Origin: a virus
IMG/VR virus record: IMGVR_UViG_3300008107_000316
Coordinates: 1-39,080 of that record
DNA length: 39,080 nucleotides
Strand: one strand, 5' to 3'
Notes under the pieces: generated by a model
The model's input: the letters and a program-made list of their open reading frames with translations, nothing else
What the model was told of the DNA's origin: nothing
Databases searched by the model: none
In this document: one piece after another, positions 8,437 through 15,420 of the stretch
How the letters are laid out: the number at the start of each line of letters is the position of its first letter
Numbering within the stretch: position 1 is the stretch's first letter
Translations under genes and position numbers: made by a program

Positions 8437-8575
8437 GCATCTTATTGTAGGAGCTACAGGAATTGGCTATCTCATCGTAGGTGTGCTACAATGGAGCAAA
8501 GGCGAAATGTCTAACGGTATGATTTGGACAGGGTATGCCTTTGCACAGATAGGACTTTGGTTAAACTTAAAGTGA
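8426..8575 (+). CDS. 49-aa predicted two-helix membrane protein
   Basis: A short reading frame starting at ATG 8426 inside the previous gene and ending TGA 8573-8575, just before the next ribosome site. It encodes 49 residues with two hydrophobic stretches, about 6-22 (LIVGATGIGYLIVGVL) and 32-48 (MIWTGYAFAQIGLWL), joined by a short polar loop with Ser-Lys-Gly-Glu. It fills an otherwise empty 146-base gap in a block where every other base is coding, which supports its reality. Function unknown; it could act on the host membrane early in infection. Confidence 0.6.
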   Translation: MTLEHLIVGATGIGYLIVGVLQWSKGEMSNGMIWTGYAFAQIGLWLNLK

Positions 8576-8582
8576 GGAATGT

Positions 8583-8819
8583 ATGATAAGTGAAATAGAT
8601 ATTTCCGACATGAAGGCACTATATGACATGGAACGTGGTAAACATTTCAAACTTGCACCAGCAGATGTTGTCAGTGTACCTCCAGACAGTGAAAAGTTTA
8701 CAACGGATGATGTATACAAGTTCATGGGTATTGACGGAATGTACAGCAAATGCGTTGACAGCAACGGCACTACTCATCATTTTGCCGCATGGACTAAAGT
8801 AATTCCGTGGGTAATTTAA
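8583..8819 (+). CDS. Small hypothetical protein
   Basis: 78 aa, unrecognised. GAGGA lies about 5 bases upstream of the ATG. The protein is acidic in its first third (EIDISDMKALYDMERGK) and has a compact mixed alpha/beta look. It overlaps the HNH gene by 13 bases. Confidence 0.6.
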   Translation: MISEIDISDMKALYDMERGKHFKLAPADVVSVPPDSEKFTTDDVYKFMGIDGMYSKCVDSNGTTHHFAAWTKVIPWVI

Positions 8820-9346
8820 GGAACGATGGAGAGTGGACAGAAGGCCGCTATCGCAGCTTCATTACTAGTACGCTACGTGGTGGAATGCGAAGGTGGCCCC
8901 CTAAGTGGAAAGCACTTAAAGAAGCAGAGTTAGGTAGGAAGACTAATAAGAAGTCTGGTAAACTAGCAATGCATTATAGGTGTGCTTGTTGTAAGAATGA
9001 GTATACAGCTAAGGATGTTCAGGTTGACCATATGGAACCTGTAGTCAATCCAACTACGGGTTTTGTTTCTTGGGATGTGTACATTGATCGTATGTTCTGC
9101 GAGAAGAATAACTTACAAGTATTGTGCACTACGTGTCATAAAATAAAAACAAAGGAAGAAAAGGATGAATCTACGAGAGTATCAAGAGATGGCGGCAAGG
9201 CTAGCACTTCCGACAGCGTTAAACGACCAGTACCTAAGCCTAGGGCTAGTAGGGGAAGCGGGGGAAGTAGCGTCCCTGTTCGCAAAAGCAGTGAGGGACA
9301 GCGGAAACCTAGTAAACCGAGACAGCTTAAAAAAGGAGTTGGGTGA
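8807..9346 (+). CDS. HNH endonuclease
   Basis: 179 aa, GTG start inside the previous gene. The N-terminus (WTEGRYRSFITSTLR ... RRWPPKWKALKEA) resembles podovirus nucleases of the T7-like group. The HNH core is complete: Asp74-His75 in VDHMEPV, Asn102, and His111 in CTTCHK. A zinc knuckle uses Cys59/Cys62 and Cys107/Cys110. Such enzymes cut DNA, perhaps host DNA degradation or resolution of branched DNA. Residues from about 120 on form a Ser/Arg/Lys/Pro-rich tail encoded entirely by bases that also encode MazG in another frame, so the tail may be poorly constrained. Confidence 0.82.
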   Translation: MGNLRNDGEWTEGRYRSFITSTLRGGMRRWPPKWKALKEAELGRKTNKKSGKLAMHYRCACCKNEYTAKDVQVDHMEPVVNPTTGFVSWDVYIDRMFCEKNNLQVLCTTCHKIKTKEEKDESTRVSRDGGKASTSDSVKRPVPKPRASRGSGGSSVPVRKSSEGQRKPSKPRQLKKGVG

Positions 9347-9479
9347 TGTGTTATGGTTTGTAGCTGTACTATCTGAACACTACAACCTAGACTTACAAGA
9401 TGTTGCCATTGGTAACATTAACAAGCTACGTAGCCGACAGCAACGTGGTACACTACAAGGAAGTGGTGATGATAGATGA
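9165..9479 (+). CDS. mazG: MazG-like nucleotide pyrophosphohydrolase
   Basis: 104 aa. The family helices are visible: GLVGEAGEVAS at about 27-37 and KKELGDVLWFVAVLSEHY at about 56-73, giving the ExxE and ExxD metal-binding residues. Enzymes of this type hydrolyse NTPs or dNTPs to monophosphates; in phages they are thought to protect the dNTP pool or lower ppGpp, which is unproven here. AAAGGA about 8 bases upstream supports the start. The gene begins 182 bases before the end of the HNH gene in another frame. Confidence 0.85.
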   Translation: MNLREYQEMAARLALPTALNDQYLSLGLVGEAGEVASLFAKAVRDSGNLVNRDSLKKELGDVLWFVAVLSEHYNLDLQDVAIGNINKLRSRQQRGTLQGSGDDR

Positions 9480-9663
9480 TGTAAACGAAGAGGAAGCATG
9501 GTTACATGGTGTAATTGCAGACTTTGATTACATTGTGTGTAGTGGTAAGTATGGCCCCTTGTTCTACAAGATGTTATCTGACCAAGCCAAGTTTATTATT
9601 AATAACATGCGTGAATGTGAACTACGCAACATGGAGGTTAAATGTCCATCGCAATTAGATTAA
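9469..9663 (+). CDS. Small hypothetical protein
   Basis: 64 aa, unrecognised. AAGGAAG at 9457-9463 supports ATG 9469 (a GTG at 9466 is possible). The protein has an acidic start (MIDDVNEEEAW) and two cysteines (YIVCSG, ECEL). It overlaps mazG by 11 bases and the next short frame by 22 bases. Confidence 0.55.
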   Translation: MIDDVNEEEAWLHGVIADFDYIVCSGKYGPLFYKMLSDQAKFIINNMRECELRNMEVKCPSQLD

Positions 9664-9779
9664 TGGCTGGATTTGCATTAGGGTTTGAAATTAATTCTGG
9701 CCCCGGTGTCTATCTATGCATCTATTTAGGTATTGCAGAATTTGCATTTTATAACGAAGAGGAATTAGAAGATGATTAA
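9642..9779 (+). CDS. 45-aa predicted membrane-associated peptide
   Basis: A short frame with a very strong GGAGG site 4 bases before its ATG at 9642, ending TAA 9777-9779 and overlapping the reductase start by 8 bases. It encodes 45 residues: hydrophobic segments at about 3-15 (IAIRLMAGFALGF) and 22-36 (GVYLCIYLGIAEFAF) and an acidic tail NEEELEDD. The strong ribosome site and the exact fill of the gap before the reductase support a real gene. No function known. Confidence 0.6.
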   Translation: MSIAIRLMAGFALGFEINSGPGVYLCIYLGIAEFAFYNEEELEDD

Positions 9780-11679
9780 ACACGAAATGGGTATCTACGA
9801 AACATTCATTGCTAAGAGTCGCTATAGCCGATTCCTAGAGGATGAGAACCGCCGTGAGCATTGGCCTGAGACAGTTGACCGCTACATGAACTTTATGCAT
9901 CGCCACCTCATTGGTAAGATGCATTACAAGATGACCCCTGAATTGTATGACGAGTTACATTCAGCAATTCTCAATCACGAAGTAATGCCTTCTATGAGAG
10001 CTATGATGACCGCAGGGGAGGCACTAAACCGAGACAACACAGCAGGGTATAACTGTTCCTACCTACCTGTAGATGATGTTAAATCCTTTGATGAAGCCAT
10101 GTACATCTTGTTATGCGGCACTGGTGTTGGATTCTCAGTTGAGAGCAAGTATGTTAATAAGCTACCCGAAGTACCTACGCAAATGTTTAACAGCGACACT
10201 ACTATCTCTGTGTCTGATAGCAAAGCAGGTTGGGCCAAAAGCCTACGTCAACTCATCGCCTTACTGTATTCCGGGGAAGTACCAAAATGGGACGTTACCA
10301 AAGTGCGTCCGGCAGGGGCACGCCTTAAAACGTTTGGTGGTAGAGCTAGCGGCCCTAAACCCCTCACTGAACTCTTTGAATTTGTTACTAATAAGTTTAA
10401 AGGTGCGGCAGGTCGGAAACTTACCAGCTTGGAATGCCATGACATTATGTGCAAGATTGGAGAAGTCGTGGTTGTTGGTGGGGTACGTAGGTCAGCGATG
10501 ATTAGCCTAAGTGATTTGTCAGATGATCGGATGCGACATGCTAAAGCTGGACAGTGGTGGGAGCGAGAAGGACAACGAGCACTTGCAAACAATAGCGCAA
10601 GCTATAATGAACGCCCCACAGTTGGGGAGTTTATGTCAGAGTGGTTGGCATTGTATCAAAGCTACTCTGGTGAACGTGGCATCTTTTCCCGAGAAGCTGC
10701 TAAATCTACAGTTGCGAAACGAGGACGAAGAGATAGCAGTTATGATTTTGGGACTAATCCATGCTCCGAGATCATCTTACGTCCGTATCAGTTCTGTAAC
10801 CTTACTGAAGTGGTGGCCCGAGCAGACGATGATGAAGCAAGTCTACAGCGAAAAGTTAGATTGGCCTCTATCCTTGGGACTTTCCAGTCTACTCTTACAG
10901 AATTCCCTTATCTAAGGAAAATCTGGCAGAAGAACACTGAAGAAGAACGTTTGCTAGGCGTGTCAATTACAGGAATTCTAGACTGTGCGTTGCTAAATAA
11001 TATTCACGATGTGGGTCTGTCATCAAGGCTAGATGCTCTACGTGAGTTGTCAGTTGTTACTAATAAGGAACTTGCTAATGCGTTGGGAATTCCTCAATCC
11101 GCTGCTATTACGTGTGTTAAGCCTTCTGGTACTGTTTCTCAACTTGTTGATAGTGCCAGCGGCATTCATGCTCGCCACAGTGATTACTACATTCGCCGTG
11201 TGCGGAACGATAACAAAGACCCTATCACAGCCTTTCTACAAGGTCATGGAGTACCTTCAGAAGCGGATGTGATGAAGCCTCATGATACAACTATCTTTAG
11301 CTTTCCTATGAAAGCCCCTGATGGTTGTGTTACACGAGATGAGTTGGACTCTTTCACTCACCTTAAATTGTGGCTAATCTATCAACGTCATTGGTGTGAG
11401 CATAAGCCCTCAGTAACTGTATATGTCAAAGAGAAAGATTGGCCTTCAGTTGGTGCTTGGGTGTGGGAACACTTTGACGAGATTAGTGGTATTAGTTTCC
11501 TACCGTGGGACGGTGGTAGCTACAAGCAAGCCCCCTACGAGGAGATTACAGAAGATATGTACGACCTATTAAAAACAGGTATGCCGAAGTCTGTTGATTG
11601 GAATACGTTCCTAGAATATACAGACAACGTTGAAGGTGCTCAGCAACTAGCGTGTGTCGCTGGTGTCTGTGAAATCTGA
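9772..11679 (+). CDS. nrdJ: Class II (adenosylcobalamin-dependent) ribonucleoside-triphosphate reductase
   Basis: 635 aa. The residues of monomeric B12-dependent RTPR are in place. The radical-site triad is Asn329-Pro-Cys331-Ser-Glu333. The redox cysteines Cys95 (GYNCSY) and Cys342 (FCNLTEV) lie at the same spacing (11 from Cys331) as in the Lactobacillus leichmannii enzyme. A C-terminal Cys628-x4-Cys633 pair matches the shuttle cysteines. KPSGTVSQL is the phosphate-binding loop. It is shorter than the ~739-aa Lactobacillus enzyme. It reduces NTPs to dNTPs without oxygen or an iron partner subunit, but needs cobalamin from the host. The sigma factor gene overlaps its 3' end. Confidence 0.94.
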   Translation: MIKHEMGIYETFIAKSRYSRFLEDENRREHWPETVDRYMNFMHRHLIGKMHYKMTPELYDELHSAILNHEVMPSMRAMMTAGEALNRDNTAGYNCSYLPVDDVKSFDEAMYILLCGTGVGFSVESKYVNKLPEVPTQMFNSDTTISVSDSKAGWAKSLRQLIALLYSGEVPKWDVTKVRPAGARLKTFGGRASGPKPLTELFEFVTNKFKGAAGRKLTSLECHDIMCKIGEVVVVGGVRRSAMISLSDLSDDRMRHAKAGQWWEREGQRALANNSASYNERPTVGEFMSEWLALYQSYSGERGIFSREAAKSTVAKRGRRDSSYDFGTNPCSEIILRPYQFCNLTEVVARADDDEASLQRKVRLASILGTFQSTLTEFPYLRKIWQKNTEEERLLGVSITGILDCALLNNIHDVGLSSRLDALRELSVVTNKELANALGIPQSAAITCVKPSGTVSQLVDSASGIHARHSDYYIRRVRNDNKDPITAFLQGHGVPSEADVMKPHDTTIFSFPMKAPDGCVTRDELDSFTHLKLWLIYQRHWCEHKPSVTVYVKEKDWPSVGAWVWEHFDEISGISFLPWDGGSYKQAPYEEITEDMYDLLKTGMPKSVDWNTFLEYTDNVEGAQQLACVAGVCEI

Positions 11680-12181
11680 AGACCAGTTACTAATAGCTGA
11701 AGCGTTAGGGGGGAGTGAGGAAGCTTACTCCTCTCTAACAGCTAAATATTGGAAGCGTATATTTAGTTTCTTACGTAAAAGGGTTAACGACAATGCACTA
11801 GCAGAAGACTTAACCCAAGATACGTTTGCAGCAGCCTTTAGGTATCTCAAGACGTTTCGTGGTGATAGTCAGTTCTATACTTGGCTATGTACAATTGCCA
11901 TCAACAAGGCCTCTAAAAGACCGTTTGAGAGCATTAAAACAGAAGTTGATAGTGTGACTAGTGTTACCCCTGAAACCCTGTTAAATACTAAGCAAGAGTT
12001 TCACCAGTTGTTAGACATGATAAGTGATTTACCAGAAAAACAACGTAAAGCACTGTACATGAAACATGCTCAAGGAATGTGCTACAATGACATTGGTGTA
12101 GCCCTTGCATGTAGTTCTAAACATGCTAAAAACTTGGTGTACAAAGCTAAGAAAACTTTGAGGAGTAGGTATGAGCAGTAA
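11654..12181 (+). CDS. ECF-type sigma-70 family RNA polymerase sigma factor
   Basis: 175 aa. A sigma-2 domain spans about 22-90, with region 2.2/2.4-like AEDLTQDTFAAAFRYL and YTWLCTIAINKA. After a short linker, a sigma-4 domain covers about 118-173 (ISDLPEKQRKALY, then the helix-turn-helix YNDIGVALACSSKHAKN and KAKKTLRSR). Sigma-1 and sigma-3 are absent, as in ECF factors. It should bind host core polymerase and direct it to phage promoters; placed last among the recognised early genes, it fits a late-gene switch. The start is uncertain: GTG 11654, 11663 or 11669, none with a good ribosome site, so translation may depend on coupling to nrdJ. Confidence 0.88.
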   Translation: MSLVSVKSEDQLLIAEALGGSEEAYSSLTAKYWKRIFSFLRKRVNDNALAEDLTQDTFAAAFRYLKTFRGDSQFYTWLCTIAINKASKRPFESIKTEVDSVTSVTPETLLNTKQEFHQLLDMISDLPEKQRKALYMKHAQGMCYNDIGVALACSSKHAKNLVYKAKKTLRSRYEQ

Positions 12182-12329
12182 TGAGGAGAGTTATCGAATG
12201 ATGGAGGCACTAAGACGCTATGTGCGGCTTAAAGTGTACGAGACAGATAAGACAGTGGAAATTGTCTTACAGTTTAAGACAGAAGACGGTAAGATGCATC
12301 AAATTTGTAACAGCTTTATGGAGAAATAA
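12171..12329 (+). CDS. 52-aa hypothetical protein
   Basis: A short frame from ATG 12171 to TAA 12327-12329, with GAGGAG about 5 bases upstream, overlapping the end of the sigma factor gene by 11 bases. The 52 residues are highly charged (helical N-terminus SSNEESYRMMEALRRY, then a strand-like VEIVLQFKTEDG). No family recognised. Being directly downstream of a sigma factor, an anti-sigma or co-factor role is worth testing, but nothing in the sequence proves it. Confidence 0.6.
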   Translation: MSSNEESYRMMEALRRYVRLKVYETDKTVEIVLQFKTEDGKMHQICNSFMEK

Positions 12330-12330
12330 A

Positions 12331-12519
12331 ATGGAACTTGAACTAGTTGAAGAACATGAAGATGGTAGTGCAACAGTAGTGTTGAAAGATATTGAACCAA
12401 GAATGATGCAACTTTTGTTGCAAGAGGGTTTTATCTCAGTAATGAGGAGGGAGATTGATCGGCTAGAGAAAGAAGATAAACTACCAGCTTTACTAAAGGG
12501 AAAACCTGATGCAGTATGA
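12331..12519 (+). CDS. Small hypothetical protein
   Basis: 62 aa from ATG 12331, with GGAG about 8 bases upstream. Pattern: strands ELELVEEHEDGSATVVL, then a helix EPRMMQLLLQEGFISVM and a charged end. Similar small proteins, with a helix ending ...LLQEGF, occur in many phages near DUF3310 genes; no function is known to me. Overlaps the DUF3310 gene by 11 bases. Confidence 0.6.
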   Translation: MELELVEEHEDGSATVVLKDIEPRMMQLLLQEGFISVMRREIDRLEKEDKLPALLKGKPDAV

Positions 12520-12790
12520 TGATGTTATGGCTACGCAGTATGGTGGCAACCATTACAAAGATCGTGCTATTCAACCGTGGGAGGTATGGGAAGCGTATGA
12601 CATGAATGGTTGGGAAGCTAGTGCCCTTAAATACTTGCTACGCTACAAGGATAAAGGTAAGCCACTAGAAGATTTACATAAATGTATGCACAACATTCAG
12701 TATCTAATTGCCAAAGAAGAGCGTAAGTTAATGGCTAAGAAAGATATTAATAGCGTTGTTCAAAACATTGTTAAAGAGTTAACTAAATGA
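12509..12790 (+). CDS. DUF3310 family protein (SaV-like)
   Basis: 93 aa. The family pattern is clear: GGNHYKDRAIQPWEVWEAY, then a helix WEASALKYLLRYKDKGKPLEDL and the KCMHNIQYLIAKEE helix. DUF3310 proteins are small phage proteins often labelled nucleotide kinase or pyrophosphatase-like without firm proof; the helix and His/Asp layout is related to all-alpha NTP pyrophosphatases, which would fit the MazG/ThyX/NrdJ context. AAAGGG upstream supports ATG 12509; ATG 12527 would also keep the domain. It is the last gene on the + strand and ends just before the hairpin at 12792. Confidence 0.8.
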   Translation: MQYDDVMATQYGGNHYKDRAIQPWEVWEAYDMNGWEASALKYLLRYKDKGKPLEDLHKCMHNIQYLIAKEERKLMAKKDINSVVQNIVKELTK

Positions 12791-12791
12791 A

Positions 12792-12815
12792 GAAAGGGGC
12801 GCAATGCCCCTTTTC
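12792..12815. terminator. Bidirectional intrinsic terminator between convergent blocks
   Basis: AAAGGGGC (12793-12800) pairs with GCCCCTTT (12806-12813) around a 5-base GCAAT loop. On the + strand the stem is followed by T-rich sequence, and on the - strand the left A run gives a short U run. It lies 2 bases after the last + gene and 3 bases from the stop of the last - gene, so it should end both transcripts. Confidence 0.85.
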
Positions 12816-13283
12816 TTATTTCTTATATTTTTCAGTTAAGAATGTTTTAACTCTATCAACATATTCTTGAGTTTCTTTAGCTGGCGGTTTCTCCCCTTTT
12901 AACACTGCCTTACCAGCCGCAGGGCCACCATTATAATCTGCTACAGCAGCTAATGCATTCCCTTTATATTGATTATCTAAAGTAAACTTTAAATATTTAC
13001 CAGCAGCATCAATGGAAGCAAAGGGATTGTTTACATCGTGCTTAAACATTCCATTCTGTAGTTTTTGTGTAGCTGGCATAAACTGCATAATGCCTTGTGC
13101 ACCTTTAGGACTCACCTGACCGGGGTTAGTTCTCTCACCAGCATTCTTAACAGATAACACAATGCCTTTAGGTAAACCATATTTACTTTCCACCTCTTCA
13201 GCAAAGGCATCTAGTCTAGGGTCATTATATTGTAATTTAGACCACTCAGACTTATTTTTAACTAGCTGTTTCCACTCTGACAT
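12816..13283 (-). CDS. Lytic transglycosylase (SLT domain)
   Basis: 155 aa. The SLT core is visible: Glu50 in NAGERTNPG as likely catalytic acid, SPKGAQGIMQFMPAT at 58-72, and a later ADYNGGP segment matching the AYNxG motif. It cleaves the glycan strands of peptidoglycan. GGGAGGA 6 bases before ATG 13283 fixes the start; the 46 codons open upstream only shadow the neighbouring gene. No signal peptide. It is the last gene of the late operon, next to the internal virion proteins, so it may be a virion-borne wall-drilling enzyme (in T7 this domain is part of gp16) rather than the main endolysin. Confidence 0.85.
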   Translation of the reverse strand: MSEWKQLVKNKSEWSKLQYNDPRLDAFAEEVESKYGLPKGIVLSVKNAGERTNPGQVSPKGAQGIMQFMPATQKLQNGMFKHDVNNPFASIDAAGKYLKFTLDNQYKGNALAAVADYNGGPAAGKAVLKGEKPPAKETQEYVDRVKTFLTEKYKK

Positions 13284-13284
13284 A

Positions 13285-15420
13285 TCATTCCTCCCACCAG
13301 TTTTTAGACTGCTTTGGCTCAGTAGTAGTACTAGTATCAGGGGTAGTAGTTTGTGTAACTGGTTGTGCTGCACTTTGATAAAACCCACCATACGGTTGAT
13401 TATTATTAATAACAGTTGCAAATTCAGTACCGACTTCTTTAGGTTGTTTCATTGTAAGCATAGCTGTACCGTACACAATGTTGTTTAGCATGGGTTTAAC
13501 TTGCTTCATAAACTCTTGAGCAGCAACTGTTGTTGTAAGGCTGTTACTTGTTGCTGGTGCAGCATCAGGCCCAACAAGGGTAGCCCTAGATTTAGGCAGC
13601 ACCACACTAATCTCACCTGCATCATTAACACCAAGAGTTAACTTGGTTTTATATTTAGCTTCAATTACTTGTTTAACATCATTGATACTAATAACAGCAC
13701 CAGACACACTCTTACTTACGTTGCTCTTAATGATAGCTTGGTCAGTGTTTGGTAACTTAGCAATTTGTTCACCAATCTTACGGTAACTATTAGCAAGTTC
13801 CTTACTGTTAGCACCTGTAGCTATGCTAGTTGAGAAAGCAGCACTTGCAATGTTAACTTCAGAAGGGAGAAGTGTAGTTTTCTTAAGAACTTCAATAGCA
13901 CTAGCTTGTAATGCTTGATGAGCAGCACGAGTTGTTGCAGGGGATGCAACAGGATCAATAGGGACAGCAGCAGGGTCTTGTTGTGCTTGTACAAGAACAC
14001 GCTGTACATTAGCTAAGTTAGTAGCACCTGTTATTACGTTACGAACACCACTAACTGAGGTTGTTAACTCTGCCTCTTGTCCAACCATAAAGTCATGGAA
14101 ATCCTTATTAGTACGCTTTAAATTCTCACGAGCAGTACCACCAGCCCAATATGCCATAACCATAGGGTTATTCTGCATCGCAGATTGTTGTTGGATAGCT
14201 AGGTTAACTAGTTGTTGTTGCTCAGTTAAACTCTTATCACGATAGTTTTTAAAGATATTTGCAATTGCTAGTAAGCCAATGCCTTTATCATCCGCATACA
14301 AACTCATTGCTTGATTAGCTTGACGATCAATGTCTGCATACAACTCTTTACGTTTGCTATCTGACACGTTAGGGTTTTTAGCAAGGTAGGCATCAATTGA
14401 ACGATAGGCTTGTGTACGTGCACCTTCAATGTTTGTTTTCATCTGTGCATTGTGTACAGCAATGGAGGTTTGAAACGCTACAGGATCAACGGTAACACTT
14501 TTACCTTCAGACATTAACTTTAATGTAGTGCCTAATACTTGTTCTTTATCGTTGACAGATTGACTTAGTGTTGTAGCACCTAAACCACCAGCAAAGATGG
14601 CAGAGAACCCTGCACGAACAGTGTCAGCTTCAAAATCACTTTGACCACTTAACGCACCCACATTATTCTTAACAATATTAACTTGGGTTTGTGCTTGTAA
14701 TACTTGTTTAAACCCTGTCATCTTAACATCGTATGCACCACGATTAGTTCGGTAGTCATTTAAAAGTTCTTCACGAGTACCAAACAAACCTGTTTTAGCA
14801 GCATCATCAATGTCTTGTAAAGCCATATCTTCTGGTGTCTTTGTCTTAGGAGCTTCTTGTTTAGAGAAACGCTCCTTAACATAGTTCATCTGTGCCCAAC
14901 GATCAGCGTATGGTAGCCCCGTAACTCTACCAATGCGTTCACGAATTTCGTTAGCCATGCCGGGAAATTTAGCAATTGCTTTTTTAGTTTCACTATCAAT
15001 ACGAGACACATATTGTTCGTTAGACATACCGCCTTCAGCAGCATCTTTTAAACGTGCAATTTCCCTATCAAAAGATTTTAATTGTTGTGCAGCTTTTGCT
15101 TGTGCCTCTTCACCTTGAGCACCTAACAATGTTTCTGCAAACATACTACCAGCCATAGGCTTACCTGCTTCAAGTTGGGCTGCTTGCCTACCTGCAACTT
15201 GTGCGGCTTGGTTACTAATAAACAACTCTTGGTTTATTAGTGATGCACTTTCTTCTATATTAGCTATCTCTTGTTCTACATATCCTTTATAGAGGGCGCT
15301 AACACCTTCACCAAGGGTTTGAATTGCACCACGAGTAGCTGCGCCAGCTTGTTGTAAGATGGCTGGATTAGCCATTGCTGGCTCAATGTTTCTAGTAATG
15401 TTTGCTTGATAAGTTGCCAT
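13285..15420 (-). CDS. Large internal virion protein, T7 gp15-like position
   Basis: 711 aa, mostly alpha-helical with Ala/Gln-rich helices (AAQVAGRQAAQLEAG, AQAKAAQQLKSFDREIARLK) and a Thr-rich linker before the WWEE end. No enzymatic motif seen. Size, helical nature and place between the 1969-aa protein and the transglycosylase suggest an ejection/core protein like T7 gp15; assignment rests on position and composition. Its ATG shares a base with the upstream stop (TAATG at 15418-15422), so translation is coupled. Confidence 0.65.
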   Translation of the reverse strand: MATYQANITRNIEPAMANPAILQQAGAATRGAIQTLGEGVSALYKGYVEQEIANIEESASLINQELFISNQAAQVAGRQAAQLEAGKPMAGSMFAETLLGAQGEEAQAKAAQQLKSFDREIARLKDAAEGGMSNEQYVSRIDSETKKAIAKFPGMANEIRERIGRVTGLPYADRWAQMNYVKERFSKQEAPKTKTPEDMALQDIDDAAKTGLFGTREELLNDYRTNRGAYDVKMTGFKQVLQAQTQVNIVKNNVGALSGQSDFEADTVRAGFSAIFAGGLGATTLSQSVNDKEQVLGTTLKLMSEGKSVTVDPVAFQTSIAVHNAQMKTNIEGARTQAYRSIDAYLAKNPNVSDSKRKELYADIDRQANQAMSLYADDKGIGLLAIANIFKNYRDKSLTEQQQLVNLAIQQQSAMQNNPMVMAYWAGGTARENLKRTNKDFHDFMVGQEAELTTSVSGVRNVITGATNLANVQRVLVQAQQDPAAVPIDPVASPATTRAAHQALQASAIEVLKKTTLLPSEVNIASAAFSTSIATGANSKELANSYRKIGEQIAKLPNTDQAIIKSNVSKSVSGAVISINDVKQVIEAKYKTKLTLGVNDAGEISVVLPKSRATLVGPDAAPATSNSLTTTVAAQEFMKQVKPMLNNIVYGTAMLTMKQPKEVGTEFATVINNNQPYGGFYQSAAQPVTQTTTPDTSTTTEPKQSKNWWEE

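Noticed and set aside
13284-13421. 46-residue hydrophobic N-terminal extension of the transglycosylase that could look like a signal anchor
   Set aside because: It is out-of-frame reading of the preceding gene's Thr-rich end; a strong GGGAGGA site sits just before the internal ATG at 13283.
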